A stretch of DNA of 64,000 nucleotides from Puniceibacterium sp. IMCC21224 (GTDB lineage Bacteria; Pseudomonadota; Alphaproteobacteria; Rhodobacterales; Rhodobacteraceae): the NCBI RefSeq assembly GCF_001038505.1, contig NZ_LDPY01000001.1:1860001-1924000 (forward strand). Reading direction: 5' to 3'. A program made the translations under genes and the position numbers. Under the pieces are notes generated by a model that was not told the origin of the DNA, did not search any database, and was given only the letters and a program-made list of their open reading frames with translations. This document shows positions 58,083 to 64,000 of this stretch, piece by piece (position 1 is the first letter of the stretch; each line of letters opens with the position of its first letter).

Positions 58083-58781
58083 TCATACCGAGGTCATAGG
58101 CCCTGTCGCGAGGACTGCGCCGGTTGGGGCACCTGTCGGCGATCCGCCCGGCGGCTCGTCACTGATCGCGAGCGTCAGATGCGCTGCTTGCGCACGCAAG
58201 GGCGCGGGCAACGTCAGGGTCATCGACCGGTCTTGCGGTAAAACACCCAGCGACACCGGCGGCGTTCCCTCGGCAATGGCCCACAGCTCTAGTACCCGGC
58301 CGGGAGCGGGCGCGCCGACGGTGCGGGTCAATTGGAGGGCCGCGTTGGTTGGGTCAAACACGGTCTGAATGCGCAGCGACTGATCTCCGGCAGAGATTTC
58401 TGAGATCAGCAGAGGCGCGGTGCGCACAGAGGTGTGGTGCGAAAACTGCCAGACTTGCCATGTTATGGCTGCGGCCACAGCGAGCGATACAAAGCTGAGC
58501 CCTTGCCGCAATCTAGATTGCCGCCAGAAGGGCAGCGGTTGTTGCTGGCCAAAAAGCTGCTCCGTCAAGCCACGCAACAGTGACGACGGCGGACGCGCAG
58601 CCTCTACCTGCTCATCAAGACGTGAAAACCGCGTCGCCCAGAAGATCACATGATTCATCAAAGCCGGATCGCGAGCCAGGCGCGTTTCAAATACCGATTG
58701 TTCGTCTGCAGGCAGCAAGTGCAGCACATATTCGGCTGCCAATAGGTCATCGTTCGGGCGATCAGCCGAGGGGGATGTCAT
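58083..58781 (-). CDS. Anti-sigma factor, RskA-type
   Basis: A 232-residue protein. The N-terminal anti-sigma part (LLAAEYVLHLLPADEQSVFE) is followed by a single membrane helix at about 95-115 (GLSFVSLAVAAAITWQVWQF) and a periplasmic RskA domain (LELWAIAEGTPPVSLGVL, LAISDEPPGGSPTGAPTG). It normally holds an ECF sigma factor encoded directly upstream, but no such gene is present on the minus strand before it; the upstream DNA has no intact gene. It is either an orphan or its partner has been lost. Confidence 0.88.
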   Translation of the reverse strand: MTSPSADRPNDDLLAAEYVLHLLPADEQSVFETRLARDPALMNHVIFWATRFSRLDEQVEAARPPSSLLRGLTEQLFGQQQPLPFWRQSRLRQGLSFVSLAVAAAITWQVWQFSHHTSVRTAPLLISEISAGDQSLRIQTVFDPTNAALQLTRTVGAPAPGRVLELWAIAEGTPPVSLGVLPQDRSMTLTLPAPLRAQAAHLTLAISDEPPGGSPTGAPTGAVLATGPMTSV

Positions 58782-60164
58782 TGTTGTAAATCCTCACTTT
58801 TTGACCGACGTGAACCATCAGTGGCCCGTGAAGGACGGTGGTCCCCCTGAATTTCTGTCGACTGTTTCGCTCACTCATGGTCAAAATGCACGTCCATCAA
58901 ATCACCACATTGTCTGGCAAGTAGGCGCGATGCTCACCTAGCCGATCGCCAAGGACTGCGCAGAACCAGACTATGGTTGGTTGGCGCGCTTCTGCGATCT
59001 TGCGGTTCATCGTCTGCCTTTCCGTTAATATGGTTCAGCCGGGACGCGCACGATTTGCTTGCCTCGATGTTCAACACACGGAGCGGACCCGTAAAAAGTT
59101 TCGCAGCATGTGAAAGGCAGCTTTCCTGGACCTCGCGCGAATGCCGGAATGCCGCCAGGTAAATGTCAAAGCCGCAGGCCCGGGCTAGGTCGGCAGCGTA
59201 GGAAGTTGGATTTTGTTCATAAGTTGAGAAAGTTTCAAAAAATTATTTTAAATAAAATCAGATAGTTCCAAACTTTCGAGAAATAATTCGCGTGACGGCG
59301 AAACTTTGCCAGTCGGTTTGACGTGAACTTATTGTGGGGGCGAAGATGGGGATCGACGCGAATGCTGCTGAAATACTTTAACACGTTTGGTGAACTGGCG
59401 CGGGGCCGTTGCCATTCATTGGCGGGGCGCACCACGACCGGCGCACTAAACGAGGTCAAGGTAGGTCTGACTCGAAACGAGCTTGAAAATCTATTCGGGG
59501 ATCTGCTGGGACGGACTGCGTCGACCTAGATGTTCAGAGGAGTTGCGTCGGGACCGGGGCGATCTGCCGCGCCGGACCGACCAGCCCCTCACACCGCTGA
59601 AGCGGGGCAGAAGCGGCGGGAACCACCACAACCGTGGGGTTTTCTCATTCCCGAGGACCTGTATGTACAGGTGGGCGTCAGGTAACCGAACCAGGGCCCG
59701 GACAGAGCCAACTCCCTCGGAATTGCTTAAGGCCACCGGAATGCAACCATGAACGAGAAGGGCAGAACCCGCCTTGGGCATAGATAGGAGCGGTGGATGC
59801 GCGCGACAAGGGGCATTTTCAGGAACCTTCGTGTGTTTGTTCTAATGATACTCGCGGAGGGGATGTTTGCGGGCCGTTTGCAATCTGGACAGTTTTCGGC
59901 GCGCGGCGTTTGCCGCCATCTAGCCAGCCACGGCTTTGCCGTGATGAAAGAATTTGTGCCGCAGCGTTTGCGCCGGGTTGATGTGATCGCGCCGGGTCCG
60001 TTTCCGATGAAAAACACCCGTTCGCGAGCGGAGAAATCCGGCGCTTGAGACAGGGGCGAGCGCCCTTCCGATCAGACTTTGCGAGTTTGCTGCGGTGCGA
60101 GAAGGATCTTTGCGAGTTTACGGAGGGTCTCCTGTCCAAAGTGGAATGAGATGGGTTCCCATGG
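58782..60164. other. About 1.4 kb without a recognisable gene, probably decayed DNA
   Basis: Several frames of 60-155 codons exist on both strands, but none has a known motif, a good start or consistent codon use. The base composition is more AT-rich around 59215-59300 than in neighbouring genes. The stretch lies between an orphan anti-sigma gene and an IS5-type remnant, which fits a former gene region eroded by insertions and deletions. Near its right end TTTGCGAGTTT occurs twice (about 60086 and 60112). Confidence 0.5.
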
Positions 60165-60458
60165 GCGTTGTTGCACAACTCTGACCGGATATGCCACCTG
60201 CCACAACATATTGGCCGATTGCGGCTATGACGCCGATTGGTCCCGTGAAGCCGTTGAAATAAGGGGATCTCGGCATGCGATTCCATTGCGAAACGGCCCC
60301 AAGGCTCCGCCCCACCACGGCAAGGTACCTATCACATGCGCCACGAGATCAAGAATAGCTTTACTGCCTCAAAGAGACCGGCGGCGCGCCGTAACCAGTT
60401 GCTCATGCCGTTCCTGTCAGGCCGCGCTCTCGTCTCCATCATTATGTTCTGGCTATGA
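60165..60458 (+). pseudogene. IS5-family transposase remnant
   Basis: GGCGTTGTTGCACAAC near 60167 resembles the terminal repeat of alphaproteobacterial IS5-type elements. It is followed by a degenerate transposase C-terminus: ILADCGYDADWSREAVEIRG, then after a frameshift near 60330, RHEIKNSFTASKRPAARR and LVSIIMFWL ending at 60456-60458. In intact relatives the same places read GYDADWIREAL and RHRIEIMFGRLKDWRR. Most of the transposase is deleted. Confidence 0.65.
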
Positions 60459-60465
60459 AGTGACC

Positions 60466-61359
60466 CTAGTCAGAGTCTGCCGACAGCGCTTTGATATAGG
60501 TGGCTACGGCGGCGCGGTCCTCGGTCGGTAGCTTGGCAAAGTTGTTGACGACGGCGACCATATGCCCGCCGACGCTGTCAAAGTCGGGGGTAAATCCGGT
60601 TTCTAAGTAATAGGCGATATCGGTTGCGGACCAGGTCAATTTGTCCGGGGTTAGCGCCGGAATGCGGCCTTCGCCGGTTGGGTTGGGCGCACCGGTCAAC
60701 CATGCATCCTTTTGCAACCCGCCAAGCGCGTCGCGCGGCGTGTGGCATTCGCCGCAATGGGCCAGCGCCTCGACCAGATAGCGGCCACGGGTCAGCATCG
60801 GGTCATCGCTGTTGGGCATCACCCAGTCGTCCGTCAGGTACAGGACCTTCCATCCGCCGACACTGCGGCGGATATTGAACGGAAACCCGACCTGGTGCGG
60901 CTGGCTGGGTGTGGCGTCTGCGGGCAGGGTCTGCAGATGCGCCCACAGGTCGGCCACATCTTGCGGTGTCATGTGAATATAGGCGGTGTAGGGAAAGGCG
61001 GGGTAGTAATGCGCGCCCTCGGGCGAGACGCCGCGCGTGACCGCGCTGGCGAATTGTGTCAGGCTCCAGCCTCCGATGCCGTGTTCGCGGTCGGACGAGA
61101 TGTTGGGCGCGATGAACGTCCCAAAATCCGAGGCGAAACGCTGTCCGCCGGACAGCGGGTTTGCTGCGTCTTCTGGCGCGTCGGGCGCATGGTGACACGA
61201 GGCGCAGCCCGCAGCGACAAAGATCTGGTCACCACGATCCGCGTCGCCCCTCAGCCCGGAATAAACCGCATCAGACACAGGATTGGCGCGTGTCAGCCAG
61301 AGGCCGACGCCTAAGGCGCAGACTCCGGCCAGCAGCACTGCGACCAATACGCGTCGCAT
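60466..61359 (-). CDS. Diheme c-type cytochrome
   Basis: A 297-residue exported cytochrome with two heme-binding motifs, CASCHHAP (about residue 55) and CGECHTPRDALGG (about 205), and an N-terminal membrane anchor or signal (VLVAVLLAGVCALGVGLWL). The pattern matches the diheme subunit associated with membrane dehydrogenases of the alcohol/gluconate type. Start 61359 was chosen by the signal peptide. It lies 8 bases after the cytochrome c' gene and is probably in the same transcript. No dehydrogenase is beside it. Confidence 0.9.
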   Translation of the reverse strand: MRRVLVAVLLAGVCALGVGLWLTRANPVSDAVYSGLRGDADRGDQIFVAAGCASCHHAPDAPEDAANPLSGGQRFASDFGTFIAPNISSDREHGIGGWSLTQFASAVTRGVSPEGAHYYPAFPYTAYIHMTPQDVADLWAHLQTLPADATPSQPHQVGFPFNIRRSVGGWKVLYLTDDWVMPNSDDPMLTRGRYLVEALAHCGECHTPRDALGGLQKDAWLTGAPNPTGEGRIPALTPDKLTWSATDIAYYLETGFTPDFDSVGGHMVAVVNNFAKLPTEDRAAVATYIKALSADSD

Positions 61360-61367
61360 CCCCCGAG

Positions 61368-61829
61368 TCAGCCGGCAGGGGCGCGGTGATTGTCGTGGCA
61401 AGCCTTGCAAGCGCCACCTAACATGCCCAGCATCGGGCCAAGCGCCTCTTGACCCGTTCCGGCGGCGGCCTGAATTTTTAGCGCAGCCTCACCCAGACCG
61501 GCCCATTTTGCCAGAAAATCCTCGCGATTGTCCCAGACGGATGGCTGGGCGCGCGTGTCCTCAATGCTCATGTTGTCCGAGCCTGCGGGAAAAAGCGGCG
61601 GCTGATTGATCATCGACACCGCGACAAGGGTGTCGGCGGCGGTTTGGGCCGCCTCTGCGTCATATGGCGTCTCACCCTTGGCCATACCGCCCAGAATGCC
61701 AAGGTTGATGGCCAGAATATTGAACTGGCCTTTGCGCGCCTTGAGCGCGCCAGAGAAATCATCCTGGGCGCTGGCAGTGGTGCCAAAGGCAAGCGATGCG
61801 ACGACAAGTGCAATGAGGCGTTTCTTCAT
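61368..61829 (-). CDS. Cytochrome c'
   Basis: A 153-residue periplasmic protein with signal peptide (MKKRLIALVVASLAFGTTASA) and the C-terminal CKACHDNHRAP heme motif of class II cytochromes c. These four-helix proteins bind NO and CO and are linked to NO resistance or electron transfer. It is upstream of the diheme cytochrome gene on the same strand. Confidence 0.92.
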   Translation of the reverse strand: MKKRLIALVVASLAFGTTASAQDDFSGALKARKGQFNILAINLGILGGMAKGETPYDAEAAQTAADTLVAVSMINQPPLFPAGSDNMSIEDTRAQPSVWDNREDFLAKWAGLGEAALKIQAAAGTGQEALGPMLGMLGGACKACHDNHRAPAG

Positions 61830-61959
61830 GGTGAACTCCCTGTGGTTAGTTTGACCCTAGGTTAGGATCACACCGGCACGGAATAAACGTTTATGTGAAG
61901 TGATGTGAAAAGGTAAAACCCGTGTGACGACAGGGCGATGTCGCACACCCCCATGCCTT

Positions 61960-62145
61960 TCAGGGCAGAACGCGGACCGCTCCGCGGTGCGGTGTGACGG
62001 TCAGCGCCTCGGGCCAGCCGATCCATCGCTCCACAACAAAAAGTCCAACGCAGATGGCGACGACGGACATCACCAGAACCACTGTGCGGGGTGAGGGCGG
62101 ATGACGGACCCAGCGCGTCATTCGCAACAGGTGCAGCGGGTTCAT
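61960..62145 (-). CDS. Small single-pass membrane protein
   Basis: A 61-residue protein starting [19 protein letters not shown] with one membrane helix (about 22-40, [17 protein letters not shown]) and a [10 protein letters not shown] motif. I recall close relatives at the same place behind hpt in other Rhodobacteraceae, which supports it as real. Its start overlaps the end of hpt by four bases, so it is co-transcribed. Function unknown. Confidence 0.75.
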   Translation of the reverse strand: MNPLHLLRMTRWVRHPPSPRTVVLVMSVVAICVGLFVVERWIGWPEALTVTPHRGAVRVLP

Positions 62146-62693
62146 GGTTGCGGCTCATCAGGGAACCGGACCTTGCCGATAAAGGGCAGGTTGCGGTTGC
62201 GCTGTGCATAATCAATGCCGTAGCCGACGACAAATTCGTCCGGGATCACGAATCCAGTCCAGTCGGCGGTCACATCAACCTCGCGGCGCGACGGTTTGTC
62301 GAGCAGAGCAATGGTGCGCAGGCGGGCGGGATCGCGGGCGGACAGAAAGCTAACCACCCGGCTAAGGGTGAAGCCGGTGTCGACGATATCCTCGACGACC
62401 AGCACGTCGCGCCCCTCGATCTGACCGCGCAAATCTTTGAGAATTCGGACCTCGCGGCTGCTCTCCATGCCGTCGCCATATGAGGAAACTTCTAGGAAAT
62501 CCACCTCGACCGGCAGATCGAGTTCGCGCACCAGATCGGCGATGAACACGAACGATCCGCGCAGCAGCCCGACGACCAGCAACTGTTCGGTGTCCTTGAA
62601 TTCAGCGGCAATTTCGTGGCTCAGCGCCTCGATCCTTGCGGCGATTGATTTGGCCGAGATCATTTCGTCGATGACATATGGACGCTGTGACAT
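62142..62693 (-). CDS. hpt: Hypoxanthine phosphoribosyltransferase
   Basis: Purine salvage enzyme that joins hypoxanthine (and guanine) to PRPP. 183 residues: [20 protein letters not shown], the PRPP loop [15 protein letters not shown], and [14 protein letters not shown] [20 protein letters not shown]. Start ATG 62693 ([13 protein letters not shown]) by homology. It is divergent from the COQ10-like gene, 70 bases away. Confidence 0.95.
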   Translation of the reverse strand: MSQRPYVIDEMISAKSIAARIEALSHEIAAEFKDTEQLLVVGLLRGSFVFIADLVRELDLPVEVDFLEVSSYGDGMESSREVRILKDLRGQIEGRDVLVVEDIVDTGFTLSRVVSFLSARDPARLRTIALLDKPSRREVDVTADWTGFVIPDEFVVGYGIDYAQRNRNLPFIGKVRFPDEPQP

Positions 62694-62763
62694 GAGTTTC
62701 CCTTGATTTTCCGGGCGTAGCATACGACATGCACGCCCACTGTCACGATCAAAACGGGGCGAT

Positions 62764-63210
62764 ATGCCGACCCATTCCGAGACCCGCAAACTGCCCTACA
62801 CCGCCCAGCAGATGTATGATCTGGTGGCTGATGTGGGGTCTTATCCGCAATTTCTGCCGTGGTGCGCTGCCGCGCGTGTCCGATCAGTCACGCCACAAGG
62901 CGCGGCACAGGTGATGGAGGCCGATCTGGTGATCAGTTTCAAGGTGTTCCGAGAACGCTTTGGTAGCCGGGTGACGCTGTGGCCGGATGACCGGCGCATT
63001 GATACCGAATATCTTGAAGGACCATTTCGCTATATGAAATCCAACTGGGGTTTTGCGGACACCGACGACGGTGGCTGCGATGTATCGTTCTACGTTGATT
63101 TCGAATTCAAGAATGCGGTGTTGCAGGGCATCATCGGGCTGGTATTCAACGAGGCGATGCAGCGGATTGTGCGCGCATTTGAGCGACGGGCGGCCACACT
63201 CTACGGCTAA
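62764..63210 (+). CDS. COQ10/RatA-like START-domain protein
   Basis: A 148-residue protein with the polyketide-cyclase/START fold: [23 protein letters not shown] is the signature of the COQ10/YfjG family, and ALFKNAVLQ-like [19 protein letters not shown] the C-terminal one. Alphaproteobacterial members are thought to bind ubiquinone and assist respiration. Databases often label the family RatA toxin, but no antitoxin gene is adjacent and a ubiquinone role is more plausible. Confidence 0.9.
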   Translation: MPTHSETRKLPYTAQQMYDLVADVGSYPQFLPWCAAARVRSVTPQGAAQVMEADLVISFKVFRERFGSRVTLWPDDRRIDTEYLEGPFRYMKSNWGFADTDDGGCDVSFYVDFEFKNAVLQGIIGLVFNEAMQRIVRAFERRAATLYG

Positions 63211-63245
63211 GTTACTACGACTAGAATAAAATTCGGGGGCAGGGC

Positions 63246-64000
63246 ATGACGAACAGCAGCGCAGACTACGATATCACAGCGGCGCTGGCGCAGTTTGCCA
63301 GCAGCACCCGGGATGATGACCTGCCAAGGGACGCGCGGGCGGTGATGGGGCTGTCGGTGATCGACTGGCTGGCGGTGGGCCTTGCTGGGCGGGACGAACC
63401 GGTGGCACGGGCCGTGCGGGCGCTGGTGGTCGACGAAGGTGGCGCGCCTCAGGCGCATACTTTGGGACTCGAGGGGCGGTTTCCCGCCCGTGCTGCCGCA
63501 CTGCTCAATGGCACGGCGAGTCATGCACTGGACTATGATGACACGCATTTTGGCCATATCGGCCATCCGTCGGTGGCGGTTGTTTCTGCGGCCCTTGCCG
63601 TGGCCGAAAAGGTTGGCGCATCAGGCGCGGCGTTTCAGGCAGCGGCGCTGATCGGGGTCGAGGCGTCGGTGCGCGTCGGTCTTTGGCTTGGTCGCGGGCA
63701 TTACCAGATTGGATATCATCAGACCGCGACCGCAGGTGCCTTTGGCGCCGGGCTGGCAGCGGGGCGGTTGCTTGGGCTGACTGCGGGGCAGATGGCGGAT
63801 GTGCTGGGTGTGCTGTCGACCCGTGCCTCGGGCCTGAAATCGCAGTTTGGCACGATGGGCAAGCCGTTCAATGCCGGAATTGCCGCCGCCAACGGGGTAG
63901 AGGCCGCGCTGTTGGTGGCGCATGGCCTGCAGCCCCGACGCGGCGCTCTCGATGGGCCACAGGGCTTTGGTGAAACGCATCACGGGGCGGCGGATCCGAC
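63246..64000 (+). CDS. MmgE/PrpD family protein, cut by the window end
   Basis: The 5' 251 codons of an MmgE/PrpD-type gene (family length about 450). LSVIDWLAVGLAGRDEPV, LLNGTASHALDYDDTHFGHIGHPS and LKSQFGTMGKPFNAGIAAANG are typical of this family, which includes 2-methylcitrate dehydratase, aconitate decarboxylase and other dehydratases or epimerases. The frame stays open to base 64000. The substrate cannot be told from the visible part. Confidence 0.9.
   Translation, partial: MTNSSADYDITAALAQFASSTRDDDLPRDARAVMGLSVIDWLAVGLAGRDEPVARAVRALVVDEGGAPQAHTLGLEGRFPARAAALLNGTASHALDYDDTHFGHIGHPSVAVVSAALAVAEKVGASGAAFQAAALIGVEASVRVGLWLGRGHYQIGYHQTATAGAFGAGLAAGRLLGLTAGQMADVLGVLSTRASGLKSQFGTMGKPFNAGIAAANGVEAALLVAHGLQPRRGALDGPQGFGETHHGAADP

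Noticed and set aside
62764..63210. Toxin of a RatAB toxin-antitoxin pair
   Set aside because: The family match is to COQ10/START proteins and no antitoxin gene adjoins it; the toxin label is an inherited database name.

Overview
The window reads as chromosomal DNA of a marine-type alphaproteobacterium of the family Rhodobacteraceae (Roseobacter group). This rests on high GC coding DNA, a short (447 aa) prolyl-tRNA synthetase without the editing insertion, the split glyQ/glyS pair with a small membrane protein between the subunits, DUF6477 and DUF6456 genes placed head to head, an RSP_2648-type PIN gene, a trimethylamine-methyltransferase-family gene, and CtrA-type TTAA-N7-TTAA sites. I cannot assign genus or species from sequence alone.

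Layout. 1-5.4 kb: end of an MttB-family methyltransferase, DUF6477/DUF6456, proS, DUF2937. 5.4-9.5 kb (minus): glmM, folP, a long folB, and a SleB-type cell wall hydrolase. 9.7-15.9 kb (minus): a PPDK-like enzyme, glyS, DUF6446, glyQ. 16-18 kb: a secreted trypsin-fold protein with a lost active site. 18-23.2 kb: ilvC, two overlapping Lrp genes with a class V aminotransferase, ubiH, a HAD nucleotidase. 23.3-29.2 kb: GntR regulator, a processive GT2 glycosyltransferase under a perfect CtrA box, carA/yqeY, a second glycosyltransferase, DUF2244. 29.2-32.7 kb: phosphoesterase, ctaD, lipB. 32.8-37.2 kb: a secreted protein with a peptidoglycan-binding-like module, then eda and edd (Entner-Doudoroff) with a LacI-type operator. 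37.4-43.7 kb: RlmI-type methyltransferase, PIN protein, orphan ABC ATPase, YafY-type regulator, tatABC plus a DUF815 ATPase. 43.7-48.8 kb (minus): nlpD-like, pcm, surE and a two-component system.

The accessory part is 49.5-54.7 kb, between tRNA-Leu(UAG) and tRNA-Tyr(GUA). It holds one tyrosine integrase broken by a stop codon and by an IS21-type element, that IS21 element (with istA cut short), an intact IS3-type element, and a second integrase that has lost its catalytic half. The junctions suggest a collapsed island in which the IS3 element mediated a deletion. Beyond it come rlmB and ribB-ribH-nusB, an orphan anti-sigma factor, about 1.4 kb of apparently decayed DNA with an IS5-type remnant, two c-type cytochromes, hpt, a COQ10/RatA-like gene, and the start of an MmgE/PrpD gene cut by the window end.

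Most of the window is ordinary housekeeping. The items most worth a second look are the tRNA-bounded island remnant, the FolB and RibB proteins with extra or degenerate second domains, the CtrA-box glycosyltransferase, the pseudo-protease, and a small palindromic repeat that occurs between genes and also in frame inside glyS.
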